Below are positions 46,342 to 57,670 of a DNA stretch of 64,000 nt, piece after piece. The translations under genes were made by a program, and so were the position numbers. Below the pieces are notes generated by a model. It made no database searches. It was not told where the DNA came from and worked only from the letters and a program-made list of their open reading frames with translations. The DNA lies in contig JALIGW010000002.1 in NCBI GenBank assembly GCA_023053685.1, positions 45,970,778 to 46,034,777 of the forward strand, given 5' to 3'. The stretch's first letter is position 1. Each line of letters begins with the position of its first letter. The stretch is from Diadophis punctatus similis. Lineage: Eukaryota; Chordata; Lepidosauria; Squamata; Dipsadidae.

Positions 46342-46696
46342 CATGAAAGACAAGCTGAAATATTTTAAAACAATCAGGCTTAGCCATGCCATCCACAGAT
46401 GAATCTTAGAAAAGTGGGGGCAGCTTTTTTCTTTCTTTCTCTATGAAGCTAGCTGCTAGCCCCATTGCAGCTGCTTGGAAAATGGTGCCCATTCTGGGAT
46501 AAAACTTGAGCCCACATACACTGAGGGGCGGAGTGGCACGATCGATGGTAGAGGTGGGGTAGTAAACAGGAATTAGACCTGTGGGGGGTGACTTGGGAGG
46601 GAGAGTGGAGGGGACAGTTTGGTCATAAAGATGAATGATCATGAGGAGGTTGCAGCTGCTGTAAGTTTGAAATAGAGTTGTGTGTAGCTTTTGGAG
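46342..46696. other. Unrecognised sequence
   Basis: A G-rich segment (46500-46620) with no clear ends. Possibly old repeat. Confidence 0.4.
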
Positions 46697-46704
46697 GGTG
46701 GGTC

Positions 46705-47340
46705 CAGTGGTGGGTTCCTACCGGTGCGGTCCACTCTATAGGTAGTGGCCCGCTGGTGATGTCACAGTACCGGTGCGGTCGGTTGCTGGTGCCTGGGCAC
46801 CGCCATTTTTTTAAACAATTTTTTAAAAATATTTTTAAAAATTTTCTTCTGCGCATACCCAGAAGCCGAGCTTCCGGCACTGCGCATGCGCTGCCTTCCT
46901 ACCCCACAGTGAGTCCAAGCAGGGGAGGATGGCTGAGGGAGCGCGTGAGACGCTGAAAGAACTGGCGGCAGGAGCTATCTCCATTCCCCTCCCTTCAGCA
47001 GTCTGAGAAGCCACGAACGCATGGTGATGATCCCAGGCATTTTCGCACGTTCGAGGCTTCTCGAGCTGCTGAGGGAAGGGGGAACGGGCGGCAGGAGCCT
47101 AGGATCATTGAATGGGGAGAAGCATTCAGGCCAGACGGAGCCTCCTAGAAGAACCGCTGCCGCGGTCTTGCTGCTCACGCTGTGGGGGGCTGCATTGTGG
47201 GTGGGCAATGCCCCCCTCCGCTTCTCCAGCCGCTGCCAACCTCCCGAGGCCCACGCCCACCCAGTCACATAGCTGGCAAGCCACACCCACAAAAGCCTCG
47301 CCCACAGAGTGGTAGTAAAAAAATTAGGAACCCGCCCCTG
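46705..47340. mobile_element. 636-bp non-autonomous hAT element
   Basis: Ends CAGTGGTGGGTTCCTACCGG and AATTAGGAACCCGCCCCTG. Flanks GGTGGGTC and GTGGGGTC are similar but imperfect. It contains NRF1-like TGCGCATGCGCT at 46881-46892 and a GC-rich interior that yields long spurious open frames. Confidence 0.8.
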
Positions 47341-47362
47341 GTGGGGTCTATCATAACTTTGA

Positions 47363-47600
47363 ATAGCAATAGCAATAGCACTTAGACTTATATACCACTT
47401 CATAGTGCTTTACAGCCCTCTCTAAGCGGTTTACAGAGTTCAGCATATTGCCCCCAACAATCTGGGTCCTCATTTTACCGACCTCAGAAGGATGGAAGGC
47501 TGAGTCAACCTTGAGCCTAGTGAGATTTGAAGAGCTGAACTGCTGAACTAGCAGTCAGCCTGCAGTTGCAGCATTTAACCACTGCACCACTTCAGCTCTT
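47363..47600 (-). repeat. tRNA-derived SINE, family A, (ATAGCA)n-tailed subtype
   Basis: Tail AATAGCAATAGCAATAGCAC at the left; head GAGCTGAAGTGGTGCAGTGG at the right end. Confidence 0.88.
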
Positions 47601-47664
47601 CAATAGATTTTAAAATAGCTCTTAAAATAGATTTTAAGTGACTAGTTATTTTTTGAGGACTATC

Positions 47665-47965
47665 TGTATTCAGTTGTATTTGAATTTGAATTGAATTCAT
47701 TAAAATTTCTATGCCGCCCAACTCCTAGGGGGACTCTGGGTGGCTCACAACAGGGCATAGAAACAACAATCAGTAAAAAAACAATTTAAAAAACATATTA
47801 AAATACAAGCCATATTTAAAAAGAACTTTCACTCCAACATGCATACATGGGCCGATCTAACAAGACCACATCTTAGGGTCATTGGCCCCATGCCTGCCGG
47901 AAAAGCCAGGTCTTAAGCTCTTTCCGGAAGGCCAGTAAGGTGGGGGTAGTACGGATCTCGGGAGT
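47665..47965 (-). mobile_element. L2/CR1-clade LINE 3' end
   Basis: TATGCCGCCCAACTCCTAGG at the left, and the end of the coding region at the right, translating to PEIRTTPTLLAFRKELKTWL on the minus strand (compare the C terminus at 33 kb). Confidence 0.75.
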
Positions 47966-48000
47966 TGTGACTAAACAGTGGGGACAAGTATTTCGAAATA

Positions 48001-49581
48001 CACTGCTCAAAAAAATAAAAGGAACACAAAAAGAAGACATCCTAGATCTGAATGAATGAAATATTCGTATCAATTACTTTGTTCATTACATAGTTGAATG
48101 TGCTGATAACAAAATCACACAAAAATTAGCAATGGAAATCAAATGCAGCAACGCATGGAGATCTGGATTTGGAGGTACACTCGAAATTAAAGTGGAAAAA
48201 AACACTACAGGCTGATCCAACGTTGATGTAATGTCCTTAAAACAAGTCAAAATGAGGCTCAGTAGTGTGTGTGGCCTCCACGTGTCTGTATGACCTCCTT
48301 ACAATGCCTGGGCATGCTCCTGATGAGGTGGCAGATGGTCTCCTGAGGGATCTCCTCCCACATCTGGACTAAAGCATCCCCCAACTCCTGGACAGTCTGT
48401 GGTGCAACGTGGCGTTGGTGGATGGAGCGAGACATGATGTCCCAGATTTGCTCAATTGGATTCAGGTCTGGGGAACGGGCGGGCCAGTCCATAGCATCAA
48501 TGCCTTCGTCTTGCAGGAACTGCTGACACACTCCAGCCACATGAGGTCTAGCATTGTCTTGCATTAGGAGGAACCAAGGGCCAACCGCATCAGCATATGG
48601 TCTCACAAGGGGTCTGAGGATCTCATCGCGGTACCTAATGGCAGTCAGGCTACCTCTGGCGAGCGTATGGAGGGCTGTGCGGCCCCCTAAAAAAATGCCA
48701 CCCCACACCATTACTGACCCACTGCCAAACCGGTCATGCTGGAGGATGTTGCAGGCAGCAGAACATTCTCCACGGTGCCTCCAGACCCTGTCACGTCTGT
48801 CACATGTGCTCAGTGTGAACCTGCTGTCATCTGTGAAGAGCACAGGGCGCCAGTGGCGAAGTTGCCAATCTTGGTGTTCTCTGGCAAATGCCAAAAGTCC
48901 TGCACGGTGTTGGGCTGTCAGCACAACCCCCACCTGTGGACGTCGGGCCCTCATACCACCCTCAAGGAGTCTGTTTCTGACCGTTTGAGCAGACACACGC
49001 ACATTTGTAGCCCGCTGGAGGTCATTTTGCACGGCTCTGGTGGTGCTCCTCCTGTCCCTCCTTGCACAAAGGTGGAGGTAGCGGTCCTGATGCTGGGTTG
49101 TTGCCCTCCTACGGCCTCCTCCACGTCTCCTGATGTACTGACCTGTCTCCTGGTAGCGCCTCCATGCTCTGGACACTACGCTAACAGACACAGCAAACCT
49201 TCTTGCCACAGCTCGCATTGATGTGCCATCCTGGATGAGCTGCCCTACCTGTGCCACTTGTGTGGTTTGTAGACTCCGTCTCATGCTACCACTAGAGTGA
49301 AAGCACCGCCAGCATTCAAAAGTGACCAAACCATCAGCCAGACATCATAGGAACTGAGAAGTGGTCTGTGGTCACCACCTGCAGATCCACTCCTTTATTG
49401 GGGATGTCTTGCTAACTACCTATGCTTTCCACCTGTTGTCTATTCCATGCGCACAACAGCATGTGAACTTGATTGTCAATCAGTGTTGCTACCTAAGTGG
49501 ACAGTTTGATTTCACAGAAGTGTGATTGACTTGGACTTAAATTGTGTTGTTTCAGTGTTCCCTTTATTTTTTTGAGCAGTG
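48001..49581 (-). mobile_element. Full-length Tc1 transposon, 1581 bp, TA TSD
   Basis: The left end CACTGCTCAAAAAAATAAA and right end TTTATTTTTTTGAGCAGTG are inverted repeats, bordered by TA at 47999-48000 and 49582-49583. Behind each end lie longer subterminal segments. A single open reading frame for a Tc1 transposase fills most of the interior on the minus strand. Ends, length and protein match, as I recall it, the Tc1 family described from teleost fish and lampreys, which is known for horizontal transfer. Confidence 0.95.
48259..49329 (-). CDS. Tc1-family DD34E transposase, apparently intact
   Basis: 356 codons. N-terminal paired-like helix-turn-helix region (residues about 15-75: [20 protein letters not shown], then [19 protein letters not shown]), a GRRR-type basic linker ([12 protein letters not shown]), a second HTH (about 90-140), then the DDE catalytic domain. 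Visible catalytic positions: D in LFTDDSRF, D in [10 protein letters not shown] in DLNPIEQIW; exactly 34 residues separate the last two. [12 protein letters not shown] is the family signature. The enzyme would bind the inverted ends and catalyse cut-and-paste transposition. Translation may begin at the first ATG or at M15. FTDDSRF has D where many relatives have E, not a catalytic position. The stop is TGA at 48259-48261. Confidence 0.95.
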   Translation of the reverse strand: MVTFECWRCFHSSGSMRRSLQTTQVAQVGQLIQDGTSMRAVARRFAVSVSVVSRAWRRYQETGQYIRRRGGGRRRATTQHQDRYLHLCARRDRRSTTRAVQNDLQRATNVRVSAQTVRNRLLEGGMRARRPQVGVVLTAQHRAGLLAFAREHQDWQLRHWRPVLFTDDSRFTLSTCDRRDRVWRHRGECSAACNILQHDRFGSGSVMVWGGIFLGGRTALHTLARGSLTAIRYRDEILRPLVRPYADAVGPWFLLMQDNARPHVAGVCQQFLQDEGIDAMDWPARSPDLNPIEQIWDIMSRSIHQRHVAPQTVQELGDALVQMWEEIPQETICHLIRSMPRHCKEVIQTRGGHTHY

Positions 49582-49583
49582 TA

Positions 49584-51300
49584 TATTGGGTCTGATAGAG
49601 AGAGGGAGAAGAGAGAGAGAGAGAGAGATTGGGTTTCATCATTTTGCTCTATGGGATTATTGATGGGATTAGAAATAAATGAACAAACATGGATAAGTCT
49701 TCTGAGTATTTCAAAATCATTTTCTGTGATTATTAGGCCAGCGGTAATTTCCTTTCTCAGTTGTGTCTAAAATAGTACAATCTGAAATCATGATCATCCA
49801 GAGGGAAGACCTTGGATGCCAGCCTATTCATACAAAATTTCAACTGAAAAGTCATTTATGAGTGATAATCCTGGCATGAAATATCTATGATTATAACTGC
49901 ATTATGATTGCAACATTTATTACAGTATTGGACATAAAATTGCTATGTAAACAAAGCAGAATTATGTTGAACTATGTGCTCAGATGAAGTTTGTATCCTG
50001 TTGGAATAGTGGGCCATTGTAGCAATGTTTATTCTTTTGAGGCAGTTTTTCCTCCCTAAACACTTCCTTGCCCATTCACATTCATGGGAACTTGTTCTGC
50101 ACTGCTTGAAGTAAATAAGGCCCTTTTGTAAAGCATTTAAGTGATGACATAATGACCACCCAGGTAAAAAAATGTACTAAGAGGATAAATTCCATCAGGG
50201 GCTTATTAAAATGTAAAGAGTAGTTTTAATTAAGTTTGATTGTAAGCTAAACAAGCTTTTTTTTTTAAAGGAAACAAGATATCTTTGTATTTCTTTATCT
50301 TCTTCTCTTAATTGTGGTTTTAGATTCTAATTCAAAAGGAATTTAAAAAAAAGCTATCCTAGAAATATGATTTTGAAACTTTAAGAAGGTATATTTAAGC
50401 ATTTTTTAAGCATTATACATTGCAAACACTCTTACAATGTTATTAGATCACTACTTGGTTTCTTAATTAAACTCTCCATTAAAACCAACTGATCTTGATC
50501 TTATCAGCTGTGACTTTTCAGACTGAAAACAGGTAATGAATTGTATCTCTGGAAATCTGAGATAGATTACAAATTGAGGAGTATGTAGCTGATTTCTGAG
50601 TAGAAAGTTATACCCAGTGATGTTTTAGTTCCCCTAAATCCCAATCTCATAAAATAATTGTTTTGTCTCCAATGTTTAATTTAGTACCGATTTGTTTATC
50701 CAAGGACAGGTTCAATTTGGTGCTTTATGAATGGAGTAATGGCCAGTTGTGTCTGCAAAGTCTGGTAAAAGAAGTCAATATGCTGGCTGTAGTGCTGCGA
50801 TTAATATTCTAATTCAGTTTTCCCCCTTTTTTAAAAAAAACATTCTGTTAGCTTTTCCAATATTGTTCTCTTTTATTAATTATTCATTAGGTATGTATAT
50901 CAACTTTTTTTCCAGGAATGTAAATAAATTAGCACAAGTAAAATCTTTTTCCTTGAAGCATTAAAACAGTTGCATTCTTTGATTTTTTTTCCCTGTGGCT
51001 GCTTCTAAGTCCGTTGTTGGCCGTTGGTGCACGCACACGCAACTACTTCATTTCTGAGAATCCCAACATGTTGCTATGTTAATACAAAGACAGCCAAGGA
51101 TAGGCTTGAAGCTGTCACCCAAGCATTCCAAAGGATACAGTTTCTTTAATGACTCTGGGTTTATTTGTGCTAACAAGCTTTGTGAAGCACCTTTTTGGAT
51201 TCTTTTCATAGTCCTATTACATAGCGTTCAAATAGCATTTCTCTAGTATTTTCCACAACAATAACCTATAAATGTAGGTTAGGTTAGGAGATAGTGACTG
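49584..51300. other. Intron sequence, mostly unrecognised
   Basis: Contains a (GA)n array (49598-49628). Nothing else supportable. Confidence 0.5.
49598..49628. repeat. (GA)n microsatellite
   Basis: GAGAGAGAG runs with interruptions, close to the right end of the Tc1 element. Confidence 0.9.
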
Positions 51301-51301
51301 G

Positions 51302-51545
51302 CAGAGGTGGATTGCTACCGGTGCGGCCCACTCTACAGTACCGGTAGCGGCCAGCAGATGGCGCTGTTTGCATACGCTTGCTCCGGTGCTGTATTTTTTG
51401 AGCGATTTTGCTTCTGCACATGCGCGGAAGCAAAATCTCGCCGAAATCTTGCAAGGGGACAGCCGTGTGCATGCGATTTCGGTGAGATTTTGCTTCCGCG
51501 CATGTGCAGAAGCAAAATTGCGTGAGGGGGCTGGCCAATTTTACC
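51302..51545. mobile_element. Truncated hAT element (TACCGGTGCGG family)
   Basis: Left end CAGAGGTGGATTGCTACCGG is clear and resembles 46705. The right terminal repeat is absent. The interior carries inverted GATTTTGCTTCTGCACATGC / GCATGTGCAGAAGCAAAAT segments and several NRF1-like half sites. Confidence 0.7.
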
Positions 51546-52281
51546 CAGTGATCTTCCATGAATGAAATTGAAACCCAGTCTGCATCTTCCCAATCCTAGG
51601 CCAACATCTTAAGAACAGTCCCATGTATTTAATCAATCATTGACAATTTGTTTTAATAAGTGTATTCTCTTCTGTTTTTCAGTCCACATTATTTTAGGAG
51701 CAGCTCTGTTGTGATCAATATTTTTTTATTAGTATTAAACATTAATATTTAATAGTACTGCAAGTTGGATCATGTGCACATTGATCTTCATGATCTGTGG
51801 GCTAACTCATTTCCAGAAAGAATGAGAGAGAGACTCATGTAAAAAACAGATGGCTTGTTTACCTGACCTGAACATTAGCTTTACATGTTCAGCTTTAAAT
51901 CTTGAACTGGGAAAAAGTGATGATGATAATAATAATAATAATGCTGGGTCAACTCTATTAAAAAAACCAATTTGCACTTCAATTCCATGATTAAAAAGGG
52001 AATTATATTTCAGTAATTATTATTCCATTTTTAAACTACGTTTCTTCCTATTTAAAGAATATGTTAAGATGCACTATTTTGTTGAAAACATTCAGATTCT
52101 TGAGAGATGCAATGATCTTATATAATTCTTGAGAAACATTAACCATCAGGACAGGACGCCAACTCTCTCCTCCAGCACTTAACACCTATTGCTTTTTAGA
52201 GAATACATGTTGCTATACTATTAAATGGACACATTTGTAAAAAAATATTCTTTCATTTCAGTTAATATAAAACTCAGCCTA
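51546..52281. other. No feature recognised
   Basis: Includes a short ATAATAATAATAATAAT run near 51927-51943. Confidence 0.5.
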
Positions 52282-52296
52282 TAGATTTCAATGTTA

Positions 52297-52616
52297 GGTA
52301 AAGGTAAAGGTTCCCCCACACATGCGTGCTAGTCGTTTCCGGCTCTAGGGACGGTGTTTATCTCTCTAAGCTGAAGAGTCATGTGGCTGGCATGACTAAA
52401 CGCTGAAGGCTCACGGAGCGCTATTACCTTCCCACCAAAGTGGTCCCTATCTTTCTACTTGTATTTTTACGTGCTTTCAAACTGCTAGGTTGGCAGAAGC
52501 TGGGACAGGAGATGGGAGCTCACTCGGTTCCGCAGCACTAGGGATTCGAACCGCTGAATTGCCGACCTTCTGATCGACAAGCTCAGCATCTTAGCCACTG
52601 AGCCACTGCGTTCCTC
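52297..52616 (-). repeat. tRNA-derived SINE (family C) with 15-bp TSD
   Basis: The minus-strand head has A-box-like CAGTGGCTAAGATGCTGAGC and B-box GGTTCGAATCCCTAG; the tail is a (CCTTTA)n repeat at the left. TAGATTTCAATGTTA is present at 52282-52296 and 52617-52631, a perfect 15-bp target duplication typical of LINE-driven insertion. Confidence 0.92.
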
Positions 52617-52631
52617 TAGATTTCAATGTTA

Positions 52632-53086
52632 ATAGCTAGAAAACAGCCGTTTTCAATTCTATAGTATGTCAATAGGAGCTTTAATGCCTTTGTCAATTAC
52701 CCTGTATTAGACATGATACAGGGCAATTGTCATGATTATGTATTAAATATGCATTGTATCATGAGAATGTGCTTAAAGATGAATCATAGCCTTTTAATTT
52801 ATTAACAAAGTTGTATAATTTTGGCTTTATGTTAATTACCTTGATAATACATATATTTTTTAAAATACTCCTATTTAAAATAAGGGTTCAGCTTTCTAGA
52901 CTAGACTGTTAGTACTATTACTTTGCCCTTCTTATTTTAAAATTGGACAACATCATTGTTCTCTTTTTTCTGGAATTGTCTTTGAAGACTACTTAGAATC
53001 TTTAATTGGTGCAAATTCAGCTCTGTATTTTGGCAGGCAAGAGTTATTAAAGCAGTACTGCAGCAGTGCTTCATCAATATTATGGG
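52632..53086. other. No feature recognised
   Basis: AT-rich intron sequence. Confidence 0.5.
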
Positions 53087-53468
53087 TACCGTATTTTTCG
53101 GAGTATAAGACACACCTTTTTACCCCCCAAAAGAGGGTGAAAACTTGGGTGCGTCTTATACACCGAATGCAGCCCCACCCACCCAGCCACACCCACCCTT
53201 TGGCCTCTGTCTTCCAGCAATTTACCTGCTTGCAGGAAAAAGGGAAGAGCCTGTAAAGCCAAGCAAGTCAGTAGCAGTTTCCCAATGTACAGCTGATTAG
53301 GTTTGCCACGTAGGAAAATGAAAGTGAAACTAACTACAAAGATAGCTGGGAGAGACACGCAGATTTATTTTTTGCTGAACTGGATGGAAGTGAATAACTA
53401 TAAATGTCTGTAGAATGTTCAAATTATTAGACTTATTTTTTAAAGACTGCTTTATTATTGTTCTAGAG

Positions 53469-53614
53469 CCAGGGGTCTCCAACCTTGGCAACTTTAAGAC
53501 TTGTGGACTTCAACTCCCAGAATTCCACAGCCAGCTTTGTTAGCTTTGCTGGCTGTGGAATTCTGGGAGTTGAAGTCCACAAGTCTTAAAGTTGCCAAAG
53601 TTGGAGATCCCTGT
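53469..53614. mobile_element. Palindromic hAT MITE nested in copy C
   Basis: Ends CCAGGGGTCTCCAACCTTGG and AAGTTGGAGATCCCTG; arms pair through AACTCCCAGAATTCCACAGC. Flanked by TTCTAGAG and ATCTAGAC, consistent with an 8-bp duplication of TTCTAGAC with one change on each side. Confidence 0.82.
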
Positions 53615-53721
53615 AAATCTAGACAACTTAACAAAATAAAGAAGCTTTTTAAAATAAATGCTTGCTCTGAAGAGGCCCAATTCTATTGTATCTTCTTTTA
53701 AATAATAGAGAATAATGTATA

Positions 53722-54343
53722 CCGTATTTTTCGGAGTATAAGATGCACTGGAGTATAAGACGCACCTTAGTTTTTGGGGAAGAAAATAGGGGAAAACAAT
53801 CTGCCTACCAGGTATTCATCTGGCTAGCGTCCTTAGTCTGGTCAGCTTCAGCACATTATTTTATCCCCTGGTTAGGACTTAAAAAAACCTTCTTCTGAGA
53901 GAGTAACAATGAAAGAGCATGCAAGCCAGTGAGAGCTGGGAAGATCGTTAGGGCTAGAAAGAAACTTATTCGGAGCAGCTTCAGCACATTATTTTATCTC
54001 CTGGTTAGGACTTAAAAAAACCTTCTTCTGAGAGAATAACAATGAAAGAGCCTGCAAGCCAGTAAGAGCTGGGAAGATCGTTAGCACCTGGTTAGGGCTG
54101 GAAAAGAACCTTCTTTGGAGCAAGTAGAGCAATGAAAAAAACCCTGCAAAGACTTAGGGCTGGAAAAACATTCTTTGGAGAGAGTAACAATGAAAAAGCC
54201 TGCAAGCCAGTAAGAGCTGGGAAGATCTGTTAGCACCTAGTTAGGGCTGGAAAAAAAAGCTACATTCGAAGTATAAGACGCACCCAAATTTTCAGCCACT
54301 TTTAGGGAGGAAAAAGGTGCGTCTTATACTCCCAAAAATACGG
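53722..54343. mobile_element. 622-bp TA-flanked element nested in copy C
   Basis: Ends CCGTATTTTTCGGAGTATAA and CTCCCAAAAATACGG; TA at 53720-53721 and 54344-54345. The unoccupied site GAATAATGTATACTTCCAG is seen (reverse strand) in copy B near 20540. The interior is a tandem block of about 134 bp repeated more than twice (CAGCTTCAGCACATTATTTT). Confidence 0.9.
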
Positions 54344-54706
54344 TACTTCCAGAAATTTTAATTAATTTTAACAGCTCTGTACAAGTATAGTATGAAATGT
54401 AACAGTGTCCTGTTTAGTATTAGAGTTTAGTTACCTTGGAGTAGATCTATTTAAATAATTGGGAGGAGTTAGTGTGACTACATTTAAGAAAACTTTCTGG
54501 CATAATGTACATTTCTCCAATTCTTTGCTATTTCTATGGGTCAGGCACACATGCACAGAAATACACAGCAAACATTGTATATCATCTGAGCTGTTTGCTG
54601 TTAGGCAAATTGCTTGGAGGCAGAGGCCTTTTTCCCTTGTTTTCCTCCCCCAAAACTAAGGTGTGTCTTATACTTTGGTACGTCTTATACTTCGAAAAAT
54701 ACGGTA

Positions 54707-57433
54707 TTTCATTGGTTGCCACTTTTGGGTAAAATTAAAAGTTGGTTTTTACCTATAAAACCTTATTCTCTCCTCCATTGAGTGATTGTGCTATCAAATC
54801 ATTGTTGACTCTTAGGAACCACGTAGATAATCTCCATGATGTTTATTAAATTCCTGTAGTGTGCTGCATTAAATTTGTATTGCTTTATAACAGAGTGAAG
54901 GAAATGATTGCAAAAATAAAGGAATTGTGCCTTGTTTGTAGGGAAAAAAGTAAAATTAAAAATTAAAATTAAAAATACATACAATTATGTATATTATTTA
55001 GGTAACAAGCACTGTGAAAAACATCATTATAAGAACGTGTGGAATTCTTTGTAAACTGGGGCCACAGTTAGAGTAGTGTAGTGATTAGAGGAATTCTCCA
55101 AAAGTTTTTCCCACCTTCAGATATGTGGATTCTGGCAATATATGGGTTCCAGAATTCTTCAGAAACAATCATTCTGGGACAAAGACTACATATTTGCAAG
55201 GCATGCAGATGGGGAAAGCTCAGTTAGGGTGTTGAAATAGAGTAGGAAAGATGAAAATTAAAATTTTTAACTTGGCCGGGAAGCCACTGACCTCTATTTC
55301 TCAGTTTCAACTATCTTAAACAGCTGTTATGAAAGGAGAAAGAGAGTGCCATCCATGTATATACAACCTTGAACTTTCAAAGGAAAGTGAGCTTTAAATA
55401 ATACATATAAGCTAAAGCTTTTCTTCAGTATCAAATGGGTTAGCATGTTAAGTCAGTATCATATTGGTCATTATGTAAGGATATATTTCAGTGTCTGATT
55501 TATAATGGTATAGATTTTACAACTTTGGCTTTTCAATTTTGTTTTAAAATGTCCTTCTGAACCTTTTCTAATTGAATTGCTCATCACTGCCAATTTCTGA
55601 GAGTCATGTTGGAATAACTAACCTTCTCCAACCAGGGACATCAGTGCTTGCATATTGTTCAAATAAGACATTATGTCTGGTCAACATTATTTATAATACT
55701 GAAGATAGTTTTTCACTCTAATAATTTCAGCCAAAGTAGGTCATTCAATAAATGTCAGTAAGGCAGAAAAATAAGTTAAATGTCACTTGAAAGAGCCATC
55801 TATGCATAAATTTGTGAGGTACTCTAAAAGCTTTTATAGGTAACGTGGCTAAAGATCTTTTTACTCCATTGGTTTTTAATGATGGATGAATGACTGCATT
55901 AAATAATCTAGAGGTTTACTTTGTTGCCTACTTGCTTGTATTCAGAAACTTAATAAATATGAATATTGGAAGAAAAGGGGTGTCTGTCTTTTTAAAAAGG
56001 TAACTAAATTTGCAAAGGTCTCCAGGTAGGTTATCATAATTCTTACTGGTTTATTAAATGCAACTCAGTATAGATCGCTGAGGGTTTTGTTTTTGTTTTT
56101 GAATTCTTTCTGTATAAAGTCTAACCAGTTTCACACTGTCATCTCTGAATTTGTGCCATGTTTATCCTTGTCATAATGTAAAAGAGTTTGGCTTTATTTC
56201 AATATGCACATACCTAATCAAATCTTGGGTATAGGTTTTATAAACAAACACTTGATACTTGAACTCCATCTCTCCTTTATACATATTTATTTGGAAAAAA
56301 TAACATAGTATTTCTAGTAAAGGAAAATGTTGCTTTTTAGAAAATACATTGCTTTAAGTAGAAAATGTTTGATTCAGGTTGGCAATAATTTCATTTGCAG
56401 ATATCCTTTACTTTCTAGCTTGCATGAAAGGGAGCTGAAAGGGAATTATGCTTGGTTATGAATCCAAGGTCCCTCTTTCAGATCCTTTGATTGAATGCAT
56501 GAAAGTTGGCAAGAGTAAGGATCAGAAAGAGGAAAGTACCAGAGAAAGGCTGCCATCAAATTCATAGATTTCTATAGTTTTCTATGTATGGACTATGGTT
56601 TTCCATTTAGAATCTAGGACTAGGTCCATAATTTGGCATTTTAGATAGTATTTTAGCATTCACTAGTATTAAAATGTGCGCAGTTCAGGTTTTTGGTAAA
56701 CATTTTAATCAGCTTTTAGGTAACTAAACTGAGATCTAGGAATTGTCCAAACAAAACTACTTTTCCATGGTATTGCTGTACCGTATTTCGCCTTAGTTAT
56801 AGGTAACAAAATTTGAAATCCAAGATTTGAAGTTTGTAATATTTGCACAGTACCTGGTTTGATTTAGATGCAATAATTCAGTGTATAGAAATGATAGGGA
56901 GAGGAATCACTGCCAACACATTTGTTTTGGGAGGACGAGAGCATGTTTTTTATTTATTTGATTTCTTCCCCTGCCACTTTGTTACTTTATAAGTTAAGCG
57001 TTATTTTATTTTTTAATAAATAATTATAACATAAATATTAAATACTTTATGTTTATATTTTATGTATATATTTATGAAATAAATTTTTATTTATAAAATA
57101 TTTTATAAATTATAAAATAATTAATTAAATGTTTATTATATAGCTACATTTTATATTTAAAAAATAAAAATTATTTTTTAAGTTAAATGTTGTAAATGTT
57201 AGGAGAATCCCACTATTACTGCCACCAGTTTTTTCAGGGAAGCCATCCATTCCTATTTCTGACCTCTTGCCTCTTTTAAGTCTTGGTTGGCACCATCTTC
57301 TCTTTATCAGGCAAAATAATTAAGAAATGTACCTTATTTATCCTGCCTAGTATGTTACTGAGCGTGGGAATAAGATTTTCTCAATTACAAGCATTTTTTA
57401 AATGATTCAGGACCAAAAAATGATAACATATGA
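54707..57433. other. Long stretch without recognised gene or clear repeat
   Basis: 54787-54843 resembles a SINE 3' piece (CAAATCATTGTTGACTCTTA). 57000-57185 is an extreme AT-rich tract. Otherwise I see nothing. Confidence 0.5.
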
Positions 57434-57670
57434 AGAGCCGAGGTGGTGCAGCGGTTAGAGGCAGTACTGCAGGCCACTTTAGCTGACTGTGATCCGCAGG
57501 TCAGCGGTTCAAATCTCACCGACTCAAGGTTGACTCAGCCTTCCATCCTTCCGAGGTAGGTAAAATGAGGATCCAGATTGTTGGGGGCAATATAAATATA
57601 TATTGCTTACTGGTGTAAACTGCTTAGAGAGTGCTTGCACTGTGAGGCGGTATATCTCACAAATAAACAA
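57434..57670 (+). repeat. tRNA-derived SINE, family A, complete
   Basis: Head GAGCCGAGGTGGTGCAGCGG, B box GTTCAAATCTCACC, 3' end GAGGCGGTATATCTCACAAA with a short AAATAAACAAA tail. Confidence 0.88.

Larger units (their letters stand above)
53089..54704. mobile_element. TA-flanked Tc1/mariner-like element, copy C, with two nested elements
   Basis: Ends CCGTATTTTTCGGAGTATAA and CTTCGAAAAATACGG with TA outside. Removing the nested 622-bp element leaves about 992 bp, the size of copies A and B. It also carries the hAT hairpin at 53469-53614, at the same internal site as copy B. Confidence 0.85.

Noticed and set aside
46621..47403. Several GC-rich open frames on both strands
   Set aside because: They lie inside a hAT element with inverted ends and overlap one another in many frames.
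48554..49221. Two plus-strand open frames (144 and 161 codons) opposite the Tc1 transposase
   Set aside because: They are antisense shadows of the intact transposase.
56779..56800. CCGTATTTCGCC as another TA-flanked element end
   Set aside because: No matching inverted end or subterminal GACGCACC motif is nearby, so it is likely chance.
57000..57185. Extreme AT-rich tract as an origin or matrix attachment site
   Set aside because: Base composition alone does not support such a claim.
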